From Gnetum montanum (Eukaryota > Streptophyta > Gnetopsida > Gnetales > Gnetaceae), in assembly GCA_015680685.1 (NCBI GenBank), contig MNCI01002015.1, positions 123,478 to 187,477 of the forward strand: a stretch of 64,000 nucleotides of DNA. The letters run 5' to 3'. Position numbers and translations under genes: made by a program. Shown here in pieces: positions 35,871 to 46,293 of this stretch. The notes under the pieces were generated by a model. The model was not told the DNA's origin, made no database searches, and was given only the letters and a program-made list of their open reading frames with translations. Every line of letters begins with the position of its first letter. The first letter of the stretch is position 1.

Positions 35871-38519
35871 AGGGAAAGTTATCTTGGTCACAATTTGCTT
35901 TTTGTTGAACTTTATTATGGTAAATAAATAATTTGAACTTTGTCCTTGGAAAACTGATTCTTAGTAAATCAAATTGAGATTTCTTAATTTGAAAAATATG
36001 AAAAATTCTATCATCCAAATAATATATATATCATAAATGTATAGCTAATCTAGTTTAGAATGTTTGGCGAAGAGATTCTTTTTCTTTTTCAAATTAATAG
36101 AAGTTTAGAATTGATTTATGGAAATTTGGCAAAAAAGAACTCATTTAGCAGACCCATTTTCTTGAGACAAAGCACGTACAAGTTCAATAATTAAATTTTA
36201 TGGTATATTTGCTCTCACATAATTTTAAAAAGAAAAAAAAATTCAATGAACTTTGTTTAGTTTTAAAAAATGTCATGACTCTCCATTGATGGTGTTAGCC
36301 TAGTGATACAGGTCTTGGCCTTGTAACCTATTTCCATAATAAAAAAGCAAAATATTTAGGATATTTTAGTTTTTGGCAACTAAAATGTAAAGGATAGGAT
36401 TCTATTTCCAAAATAAAAAATAAAAATATTAAGGATATTTTAATTTTTGACAACTAAAATGTAAAGGTAAGATAAAATAACTTATACATGAACTATTTTA
36501 GAGATGTGCATTTCAATTTAAGTAGCAAAGTGCTTTTGAACAAAGCCGAATGGTAAATGGCACCCAAAATACATTTGGGATGTCCCAAAAAGGCATTTGG
36601 GGATGCATGTCGGGACTTGCCTATTAGAAATAAGATAGTTCTATTGATAATTGGAAAAGTTTATTGAAGTTGACTTTGAAAATATCTCAAGGGAGTTTTG
36701 AAGGTATGAGATGATTTTAAAATGATGAAGTAAATTTGGAAATAATGTGCTTATTGTGCAAGCAACATGAAGTTTAGAAATGGTTTGAGAGTGTTTTTTT
36801 AAAAAAATAAGATGATATATTTAAAAAAAAACAATAAGATGATATTTTCTTTAATTTATTTATGCTTTGCTGCACTTTTCCCTGATTTTACAACAGCCCC
36901 TACATAACACAATTCAAAATCTATGTATTGCACAGAAAGCAAATGTTTTTCATTGAATCAAGAAAAAAACTTATAACACCCTCCTGGAATTGTTGAATGG
37001 CTTGAATAAAGTGGGGTTTTCAGCCTGACAGCATTGCACCATTGGATTTTGTTCAATAATTCAGTCAAAACAATTATTCAAAGGTGTGCAGGAAATGAAA
37101 TAGAGGATGAAATTCGGACATCAATTAGCTAGAATAGTATAGTGAAATTATTCAACTGGTCTATTAGATTTCAGACAGCAAAACTAAAGCTTATGTAATG
37201 GATAGTTTGAGGTTTCAGCTATTTCTTTTGCAGATTACTTTCTTTTTCTTGATTTTCATTAAAAAGAAAAAATCAAGATCAATTACGTTACAATGGCCTG
37301 GGTCAATCACTATAAGTTACAATAAAATAGAAAAGGCACCTGCTCCAATTTTTAAACATAGAGGCTAGTTTTTCACATTTTAAATATACCAGTAAGAATG
37401 GCGTAAACATAGCAAGGGTGGTGGAAATAAGGTTGAATGAGAGACAGGGAAAACGTTAATTTACCATGAATATTATTTCTGTACTTCCAAATTTCAAATA
37501 GAAAACTTAAGGCAGACACCCAATAAAAAATGCTAATAATTATTGCATCCCAACCAATAACTCTGCAATTCCAACATGTGAAATGTGAACCATAAAGCTA
37601 TTGATGTGTTACAGAGAATATCGATCAGATACATCAAAAATAAAATATCTTCGAGAANAAATTAATGTTAGAATGTTCCATCAGCGTTACTGGACTCAGA
37701 AATTTCATCATTAAGAGTCATTACAAAAATTTTCGCAAAAAGGAATTCTAACTGCATGAATATAAAAATTCAGTTTTAGAAGGATTTTCAGTCTTATACC
37801 GAACTTGTTCTAGCTCTTGGACAAAGTTACAAACCCCATTTCAGATACAACCCAGAAAGAAACCGTTCAGAGGAATATATGTAACCATTGTATTGTACAC
37901 TGTAATTTATCTCACTTAGAAGTAATTTTTATTTTGCAACATTGAAAGTTCAAATCAAATAAATCAACATCCAAATAAATATCGTTTTGCTTTAAAAGTA
38001 GAAGTCCCTCTTTTTCCAAATCACAGCCATGCCTACAACAGTGATCACGTTGACTCCACAAATGCGTTTTGTGTTTCCCATTCTCATTAGTTTTGATTGT
38101 TTGTAAGGAATCGCAGCACAGACGGGCTTTTAATGGCGTGATCAAATAAAATTTTTTGAACCCATGTCTTTATGAAAGATTTCGCGCGATTCGCAAATAG
38201 CAGAGAAAATAACGAACTATACAAAATTTCATAAAGAAATATTTATATTGATGTGTTGCAGAGAATATCGATCAGATACATCAAAAATAAAATATCTTCG
38301 AGAACTCAAGGGTGTTTTATTTCCTGAGCAACCCAAGAAAAGCATCACAACTCTCACAAAAGAGGCCAAACAAATACAACCAGCGCTTCAAAAACCAGAA
38401 GAATGCAGCAAAACGTTCAAGTACCATTCATAAATGTAAGGCAAAAGAATGGATCCTAAGTTTACAGAGGATCAAAATAAAATGAGAAAACAAGAAAACA
38501 AAAAGAATATCCTGCTCCT
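35871..38519. other. Unassigned A+T-rich DNA with local duplications
   Basis: No gene is recognised. Bases 36330-36403 and 36404-36473 are a tandem duplication of about 74 bp (ATTTCCA...GGCAACTAAAATGTAAAGG, then GACAACTAAAATG). Bases 37601-37657 are repeated almost exactly at 38248-38304, and a single N at 37658 directly follows the first copy. Open frames at 37912-38145 and 38248-38433 look fortuitous. Confidence 0.5.
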
Positions 38520-38735
38520 TCACCAGGGAAAGAGACACGCCATGAAAGATAGCAGGGAAAAAATGAGAAACCCTGCAACAGTGGGCAGAAATGCAGATAT
38601 TGTTCGAGCAGATCCAGTATCCATTGATCGGCTTGGAGCAGGGGCCAAATCCCCCAAATCCTGTGCAAAAGCTGCTGCTCTCATCATCATAACTGCAACC
38701 ACAGACATCAACAGAGCTGTGTTCTTCGCTGCCAT
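38520..38735 (-). CDS. Arabinogalactan peptide (AG-peptide), GPI-anchored
   Basis: 71 codons from ATG at 38735-38733 (a longer upstream frame exists but lacks sense). The layout is that of plant AG-peptides. A signal peptide at residues 1-24 has a hydrophobic core (LLMSVVAVMM) and ends AFA|QD or nearby. A very short mature part with APAPS (residues 31-35) offers prolines for hydroxylation and arabinogalactan addition. A C-terminal hydrophobic tail (FLPTVAGFLIFSLLSFMACLF) acts as GPI-anchor signal behind small residues (TGSA). Such peptides sit on the outer face of the plasma membrane or wall. A TATAAATAC box lies at 38877-38869, about 135 bp before the ATG, with no intervening stop-rich repeat. 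The frame is intact, so this is probably a live host gene. The precise family member is not assigned. Confidence 0.75.
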   Translation of the reverse strand: MAAKNTALLMSVVAVMMMRAAAFAQDLGDLAPAPSRSMDTGSARTISAFLPTVAGFLIFSLLSFMACLFPW

Positions 38736-38868
38736 TTTCGACTGAAAAAGCTTGAAAGAACTCGAAACAATTGCAATTGCAAAGAAAAATGAATTTGAAA
38801 ACGGACCAAGATCAAAGAACAGGATCCATGCAATTAAATTACATGACCGAATTTGTTGTTGTATGAGA

Positions 38869-38877
38869 GTATTTATA
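38869..38877 (-). promoter_or_regulatory. TATA box of the AG-peptide gene
   Basis: TATAAATAC on the minus strand, 134-142 bases before the start codon. This would leave a leader of about 100 bases. The upstream 400 bp (to about 39330) is less A+T-rich than the flanking DNA, which fits a host promoter. Confidence 0.55.
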
Positions 38878-41512
38878 ACCCAGAACAACATAAAAAAACA
38901 GAGAAAGTTCCAGTATGAGTTCAGATGCGTTGTCAAATCCTCAGGAACCGACCATTTAATTTCAGGACCCAACAAACTTGTCACCAAAGTTGCACTCCAG
39001 ATCCGCGAACAATATTTTAGTCAAAAGATCTCCGCCTTTTTGGGGGAAAAAAAGCGCGTCAGGCGGCATCTGCCAATCTTGCGTTGCAGAAACTCAAATC
39101 CAAACCGTCCAACAAAATTTAGTGTTCCTCGTGGCCTCATCTGAGAGGATACAGCGCTGTTTGCTTTTACTTAAATACAAAATCCTGGCGACTGCCAGAT
39201 ATCAGTACACAATCTTAGTTTACGGAGCCTTCGGTGATAGGATTCCTGTTTTAGAATTCCGAAGAAAGAGTCTCACTGCGAGAAAAACTATCTTCATTCC
39301 TACTTTCGTTGTTTCAGATGTGTGTGTGTCAGATGCTTAACCTGAATTTTGGTCGGAATTTGCAATGAAGGAACCTTTTGAATGGATACAAAGACAACCG
39401 AATCAATAACATCCACCTGGCAGTCCAGCTGTTTCCGTAAGTCATGGAAGGCTAGCATTAATAAAACCATGGTTTCTCACACACTTTAACATGGTTTCCC
39501 ATAAATAATTAAATATACCCATTTAGATACTCATAGACATATTATTATAATTGTTCTCTTCCATTTGGATTTTTAGAACATTGCTATGTTAATAGTGTAG
39601 GTGGAATTTTTTCATTCATTGTGTATAATAATGAGGTGTTAAGGTTACTTGTAAGAGTTTGTTAATTCTACCATGTAGTATTGAATTATAAATTAAAAAT
39701 ATATATTTTAACAAAATTTTATTTGATTATAAATTTTTAAAAAATATGTGAAAGAAATTCTAAATCCAAGAAGTCTCAAACTCTCAATGGACTTAAGTAA
39801 GAAAAAAGAAAAAATTAGGTTAGTAGACTTAATAAATAAAAACACAAGATTTTTTTGTTTTAGCACCAAGTCCATCATTAAAGACTATATCTAATTTAAC
39901 AATAGCTACAACATACTTAAGTAAGAAAAAAAAAAAGAAAAAGAAATATTTGGTAGTAGAGAATGATAATTAATAGCTTACTAGATCCAATGATCTTAAT
40001 AGACTTAATAAAAAATAAGTAAAGCACTAGATTTTCTTATTTTAGCACCAAGTTCATTGGTTGAAGACTAAATATGCTTCAACAATAGTCATAGCCATGT
40101 TTCTAGAGATTTGAACTTACAAACTAATGGGAATAGCAACAACTCTTAAAGGTTTCAACTTGTGATGACAACTCATAGAATCTCCTCCTCACAAATAGCA
40201 TATGGGAAGCCTAGGATGCTTTTAAGAGGAGCTATATGGCTTAATGAACAGGATATTCTCAAGTTTGCAAATTGGTAAAACAAACAATATTTCAAAAGAT
40301 TTTCTAAAAATGTAAAAGGAACAAGAAAATATTTTTATTTAAATAGCATCAATAGGCTTTGATTGAAATGCAAAATATGTATTTGCAGCTATTCATCATC
40401 ATTTTCAACACACAATTAATCTCATCATTCAAGAACTGAAATAGGTAGATGCTCAAAATTGTAGGTGTACAACTACACAAATAAGTTTTTCAACATCACT
40501 CATCAAAATCTACACCCATATTATTGAGCATCCTTAGCAATTTTCATCTCTCAATTTGTAATTTGTTTATATTATTGACATGAGTTCAAGCCTGGGCACA
40601 ATCACTTAAAGATGTTAGGCTTTTGGTCATCTACCAATCCTCCTAGGACCTTGCTTAGCAGAATGAGCATTGTGGCTTTAGTGATGATCCTTTTTAATTC
40701 TCTTTACAATACTGATTTTATACCAAGTATGGGCTTCTATCCACGTAAATGCACACAACTTTCTTATGCTTGCGCACATCAAATTAACTCATTGTTTATT
40801 GCTTAAGTACATGAAATAATTAAAGAATTCCTTAATCACTACTACTCAAAGGTAATGGATCATCCCTTTAAACTTCCTGTAATTAAAAATAAAAAATTTA
40901 TTTTGGAAGATGATGTACACATCAAACCTCCCTTTTCAAAAACATTTTCTAAAGTTGAAATCTGGACAAATAAATGTTCTCCTTCCATAAATGCATCATA
41001 TCTCACTAGTGTCATTGTGAGTGACTAAGATCCCATAGTTTGTGAATATTACCAAAATAATTTTGCATCATCTATCTTGTTGTGGTGAATCTGAATTTAC
41101 TAACAAAAGGTAATAAGGAATATGGTATAGGTAGGGTTAGGATCCATAATTACTACATGAACATAGTATTATATAATCATATGTACATAAAAAAATAAAA
41201 TATGCATAACTATATGTGCATAATAAAGCATAAACATGCATTATTGAATCTGCATAATAAAGATTGAATACAAATAATTGAATATGCATAAAGAATAAAA
41301 TATGCATAGCCAAATGCTTGTAAAGACATAATAACTCTCAAAAAGAAAGACTTCATGGGGTAATTAGATTTCAACATTTAATCATGAAATATATAATAGA
41401 TCTATGACTGTCCTCAAATAGTAGTAAAACCAAAAAATACACAACTTTAACAAGATACCCTAGTAAGCACACTGCATTCACTTATGTAAGAAGTTAAGAA
41501 CAATAACAACAG
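38878..41512. other. Promoter-proximal and intergenic DNA
   Basis: Beyond the probable promoter (38878 to about 39350) nothing coding is recognised. Bases 39780-40080 contain two related blocks (ACTTAATAAATAAAAACACAAGATTTT and ACTTAATAAAAAATAAGTAAAGCACTAGATTTT). These form a diverged direct duplication at about 39825-39890 and 40008-40070. Bases 41190-41315 hold a cluster of ATATGCATA-like motifs. Element E's LTR starts at 41513. Confidence 0.5.
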
Positions 41513-42411
41513 TGATGAGCAGCGAGGTACCCCTACACTCAACCATACGAATCACAAAGCGTTCACACACGATCTAGTTGAATTCTAAGGACTCCATGTC
41601 TTCTGGTGCATTGGTCATCTAGGAAGTGAACCTTCCTCTAAGGTCATTTTTTGTCTTCTTGATTACACTTGTGAAGCATAATGGCATGGTTAAGAGTAAT
41701 CGAGGAATGTAATTTTTATCATTTTGTGTTTTATGGTTTTGGTGCTTGAAAAGAGAGATAGAGTAATTTAATGACTAATTCAATTTAACTAACTAATCTT
41801 AACATAAGCATCCATTCCCACTTTCTGTACACATCCTAAGCCCACGTATCCACTGTTGGGTTACTAAGCACTATGCTATTGGCAGCACCAAGTAATAATG
41901 CTACTAGGATTACCAACTGAATATGTGCTTATGCTCGAAGCAATCATACTTATGTGCTTAATCTATTTAGCTTATCTGGCTTAATTAGCTTAATTAATGG
42001 AAAACATTGAATAAATGGCTGAGAACATTAAATGCATGAATGAAAGATCTAAACTATCCAAAATGTTGCAAGGTTTATTAAGAAGCTCATCTTTATTACT
42101 GTACATACTATTGTGCTTAGGTACAATAATGCTTGAATAAAGATTTGTACACTCAATGACTCCTGCTGTAGGCACTCGAGAAAATATTTCGACTCTCAAA
42201 TGGAAAAACTATAAGAGCTTTACTACTACTATGATAAGACATGCTATAAATGTGGTTGGTGAGCTCATATTTATAGGCAAAAGCAAACCCTGCATTGATG
42301 AGGTCAAGTTGATGCATGAAATGATGTGTTGATGGGGCTAAGTTAATGGGGCTCAATCGATGGGGCCAAGTCGACAAAGCCTTGTTGACGTAGCTAAATT
42401 GTGGCTCATCA
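41513..42411 (-). repeat. 3' LTR, element E (899 bp)
   Basis: Bounded by TGATGAGCAG (R/U5 end, low coordinate) and GGCTCATCA (U3 start). The hairpin arms are ATCTTTATT (42089-42097) and AATAAAGAT (42136-42144). U3 is of the GGGGCCAAGTCGAC / GGGGCTCAATCGAT repeat type, shared with G and not with C. Confidence 0.9.
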
Positions 42412-42425
42412 TACCCCCACAACTG
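42412..42425 (-). other. Polypurine tract, element E
   Basis: On the minus strand CAGTTGTGGGGGTA lies directly before U3 (TGATGAGCC). The purine-rich core primes plus-strand synthesis in LTR elements. The same 14 bases occur at element A's 3' LTR (11612-11625); C has CAGTCATGGGGATA (53683-53696). Confidence 0.75.
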
Positions 42426-42654
42426 AATGAAAACTCATCCTCAAGTTCTTTTACAAAATTGGGAAGGTATGGGATTATTGACTAACTCTTAACAAAACAA
42501 AACAAACTAACTTAACAAAAAACTGAGTGCCTAAATGTATGGATCTACAAATTACAAAATTGTGATGTCCATGATACAAAAAATGAACACCATGAATTGA
42601 CTCTACAAAATTTGGACAACACCTTATCTGATGGCTTGAAGACGATGGAGAAGA

Positions 42655-44707
42655 TCAAACAGTCCTAGGTGGTGGTGGTTCTTGAGGCTTTGAAGAACCT
42701 TTGCCAGCTTCAGGCATGTGCAGCGGTTGAGGCAACTATGGTTGTCTTACTATAGTTGTAACTTTCGGTGGCAAACAGAAAGCATCCAATAATGCTTTCA
42801 TTTTCTCTTCCTTGCTCTGGGGATCATTCACAGTCCGTACAACATCTCTAATGTGGGTTGGAATGGGGATATCCCATGAATAGGGCATCATCGAGAACAT
42901 CTCCTTAACATTGATAAACTAGGCAGCAAATTGTTTGTGCTTGATGTCGAACGCTATGACTACATCTTTCAGCTCCTAGTAATCATTCATCCTCTTGGCT
43001 AGGTTCTCGGTGATAGATCTTTAGTTTGTGAATTACACATGGAGAACTTCAAGTTCAGCATTTGCTATCTCAAGCTTTTGTTTGGTGTCTTTGTGGTGCT
43101 TAAACTTGGCCTTGTATAGCAAGTATGAGTTGGCCACTTTTTTTTCTAATTCTGACCACAGTTGTCTAGTAGTTAGTATTGCTAGATTTGCATAGCAAAG
43201 GTTGGCCAACTCCATGTATTCTATCATGTCTTCTATTTGCAACTCCTTCAGGTGGATCTCTACTTTGTTGTAGGCATCAATCCCATCAATGATGGGTTGC
43301 CACACCTCTCTTCTATGTTGGAGTTGCTGGAGGATCTCATTAACTTTTTTCTTAGCCAATTGAATGTGTTTCTCATTGATTTCCTTCTACAAGCCACCTG
43401 GTCTCTATAGTAATCTTTAACTCTTTCAAATTTGAGAGTCTCATTTTTCTAGGTGGCAATCTTAATGGCAAACATCTAGCATAAGGCTTGGACTTCCTCC
43501 ATTGATAGATTCGATTTTCTATGGCCAATCTCCTTAACTCAGTGTTCACCCTGGCAAGCTATTCCTATTTTTGATGGATAAATTCTTGCATTTTTTTTGT
43601 TGCATATCAACATTATGTAGGTGTTGATTTTCTGCGATCAGTGATTCATTCTCCTAGTGCATCTAGATTAAGTCCTTTCAAACTAATATGTCTTTGCTTC
43701 TACTATGGATTGGTTGAAGATGGCCATCACCACTTCCTCCTTAGCCTTCTTAAATCATTCCTCAAGTTGTTGGAAAGCTTCATCTCTGGTTATTGTTGGG
43801 CTGAGAAGTGTAGGGTTAGCAAAGTGGGCACACAATTCGGCAATCTCCACAGCTAAGCATCAATTTTTTTCTTGAGCCATTTCAAGTTGCCCCTCTAAAA
43901 CGATGCACTTGCCCCTTACTTTTAGCAACTTCAACTACGTTCTAGTGATTTTGAAGGTTTGTCAAAAATCTCTTACTTAAAGTGGCCCATGCTCAGGAGA
44001 AAAATGTGGTTACTTTACTAGGCCTCACCATTGGATTAAGGTGATAGGTCATGATTTTGAAATAGATCCATTCTGCTAGTGTGAGTGCACTAAACTCCTT
44101 ATAGTTAACCCCGTAACACCGCTGGGTCCACTCCTTCTTAGCTTCAAGGTCAACTTGTGTCAACAACTTTGCCAATTATGTTTTTGTGTCAGGCAACCCA
44201 AGCACCTTGTAATTGCTTTAGCCAATAGTACACTTGGATGTCCTTGATCTTTACAATAGAGCCTAGCCTTCTATTATTCCAGAAGAGGTATGTCTCTTCC
44301 ATGTACCACTCTCCACTAAAAGTGATACTTTGCCACATGGGAGAGGTTTGCAGTTATGTCTTAACCTCTACTGGGGCATGTTCCAAAAATGGCTTGAAAT
44401 TTAATTCTTGAAGAACTAAGCATTGGATGTTGCGAGGCCTGATGGTGTCGAGGTAGGCTTGTGTTAATGTGACTTCAAGCCTTGGTGCTAATACTGGTAC
44501 TTCTCCATGTTGTGATTGTTCTGAGGCTACTTCTAGTTCAGGAATCTACTGAACAAATTCCACTTCAGGCTCCTCTTAAAGAGGTTCCATTGCATGGGTT
44601 GCCATTGGTTCTTCTTGGGCTTGCTCCTAGCCCCTTTCCATTCTTGATTGTTTTCCCTTTGGTTGGGATGGTCCTGCTTCCTGTAGATGCTTTTCCTTTG
44701 GTGCCAT
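42655..44707 (-). pseudogene. ORF-X, element E: 3' coiled-coil ORF of unknown function
   Basis: Start ATG at 44707-44705 (MAPKEKHLQEAGPSQPKGK), about 300 bp after a PPT-like motif. The N-terminal third contains KEFSALTLAEWIYFKIMTYHL (about 44110-44045). The longest open piece (43359-43033, 108 codons) is a charged helical segment with LQIEDMIEYMELANLCYANLAIL. The C-terminus has DPQSKEEKMKALLDAF and a P-rich tail ending near 42655. Stops and shifts occur throughout. It sits between pol and the 3' LTR, where env-like or accessory ORFs occur in some plant Ty3/gypsy lineages. No membrane segment or signal peptide is evident, so an envelope role is not supported. Elements A and C lack it. Confidence 0.65.
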
Positions 44708-45237
44708 CTATGATCACAACACATCCACAAATTAGTAGATATAATGTATAAGTTAAAATTCTTGGATATCTTTCCCTTTAGTTGGCTATGCTTTGACTAA
44801 GGTTGGACCATGGAAGATTGAATGTTTTGTTAATTAATTAATTAGTTAGTTATTTATTTACTAATTATTTTTTGTGACTATCACTAGAGCTTGTTGGAAA
44901 GGTTTAACTCTTCTATCTTTGATGTTGATAGTTGATTTCCTAGTTAAACCTTTGTGGGAGTTAGAGAAATGGCAAAAAAATTTCTATAAAAAATGGAACA
45001 TTTGTCACCCCCACAATTGAGAGCTTACCTCTAGTAGTTGCAGGATTGAAGAACAGATTGATTTGGACAAATGGTTGGAAGGTTATGGACTTGGGAAGGT
45101 TTTGGGTTGTAAAAAATCGCAAAAACTCCCCTTGTGTTTGTTATGGCCAACCTTGCCCATGCTATTGCATGGGGCCATGATCAACAAAACTATCCTGTAA
45201 AATCATATACCATTTTATCAATCAATGTTAATGTGCA

Positions 45238-45345
45238 AGAAGGTGGAATGAGGTGTAGGAAGGTGAACCAACATGCAGGGAGGTGGACCAATGTGTGGAA
45301 AGGTGGATCAACATGCAGAAAGGTGGACCAACATTTAGGGAGGTG
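45238..45345 (+). repeat. 20-bp minisatellite, about 5.5 units
   Basis: Units follow the pattern (A/G)AGGTGGACCAACATGCAGG: AAGGTGGAATGAGGTGTAGG, then AAGGTGAACCAACATGCAGG, GAGGTGGACCAATGTGTGGA, AAGGTGGATCAACATGCAGA and AAGGTGGACCAACATTTAGG. The unit is not a multiple of three, so the open frame across it is incidental. Confidence 0.8.
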
Positions 45346-45802
45346 AAATGTCACTAGCAAGCAGCTATAAAGCAAAGAATGAAGATGATGTCAAGAAGGA
45401 AGGAAGTGAGGGCCTCCTTAACAAATCAGCTCTCTTCCCAAAAAATTGTGTCTCTCTCCATTGAGGTGCACACAAGTGGTCAGGGGGGTCTCCAGGGGCT
45501 GAGAAACCAGTGAATGATGATTTTTTCTCTCTCTCTCTTCTCCTGTTTTTATTGGGAAAATAGTGGTGTAGCTGACGTGTGTGGATGGTAGGCACAGTAG
45601 GCAAGTTCTATAGTCATATTTCCTTATTCTTGGAAATGGATCGAAGATAATCAGTAGTGGTAGAGTTGCGTGGACAATGATCAACAATCTCAACAGGAAA
45701 CCAAGAGGTGACAATTTTCTTTTCCCTTTTTGTGGTAGACCCATGATGGCAATAGACGTGGGACTAGAGACAACAACACATCTACCAGCTAGCTCATTCT
45801 CT

Positions 45803-45805
<3 letters not shown>

Positions 45806-45842
<37 letters not shown>
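45806..45842 (+). repeat. TC microsatellite
   Basis: An uninterrupted run of about 17 CT units ends in TATTGC. On the other strand it yields the RERERERE stretch that keeps a 187-codon frame open; that frame is not considered a gene. Confidence 0.9.
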
Positions 45843-46238
45843 TGCAATGTTGTAGCAATTGACAGCAATAGTTGTAGGCATGGGTTCTATAGTTCCATTC
45901 TATTTTTGGCAGGCGATGCATCCATAGAAGGGTTCTCCAAACATGGACAAATTTCCCTCTCTCGTGTTGGTGATAGGACACATTCTATCTATGTATCAAA
46001 GACATGTTGGTGGGACCCTTCATCTAGCCTCTTGTATCTCTCTTTCTCCTTTGATGGCTATAGGTAGTGTTGGCTACGGTAGCATCCACAATGGATCAGT
46101 GGCGAACGACGGTAGAAACTAGGAAGCAAGGAAAATTTATTTTGATTACCTTTTATATTCTTGAATTCATAACACTCATTCTAAATAAAATTTTAGTTTT
46201 TTTACTATTTTCAAAAGGCCACATAGCTCTCTCTACCT

Positions 46239-46293
46239 GAGACTATTCCTGAGTTTCTGTACCCATATGGGAGGTGCCCAAGGTAATAGTCTC
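46239..46293. repeat. 55-bp stem-loop, copy 2
   Basis: The opposite-strand counterpart of 4134-4188, with the same length. The outer stem is GAGACTATT / AATAGTCTC (9 bp, one more than copy 1), and CCCATATGGG sits in the loop (46262-46271). The flanking GTGTTGATG...CATAAA block is also shared. Confidence 0.65.

Noticed and set aside
34264-35927. Several plus-strand frames rich in P, H and S (up to 130 codons)
   Set aside because: They are antisense shadows of LINE ORF1 and endonuclease.
38449-39340. Plus-strand frames of 98-130 codons over the AG-peptide gene and promoter
   Set aside because: Antisense to the AG-peptide coding sequence and its upstream region; no domain and poor start context.
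42655-44707. ORF-X as an envelope gene
   Set aside because: Its position fits, but no signal peptide, transmembrane segment or fusion-peptide-like stretch can be seen; charged helices dominate.
45418-45981. 187-codon minus-strand open frame
   Set aside because: Kept open by the TC microsatellite (RERERE run) and without any domain. The region is a non-coding insert in element E.
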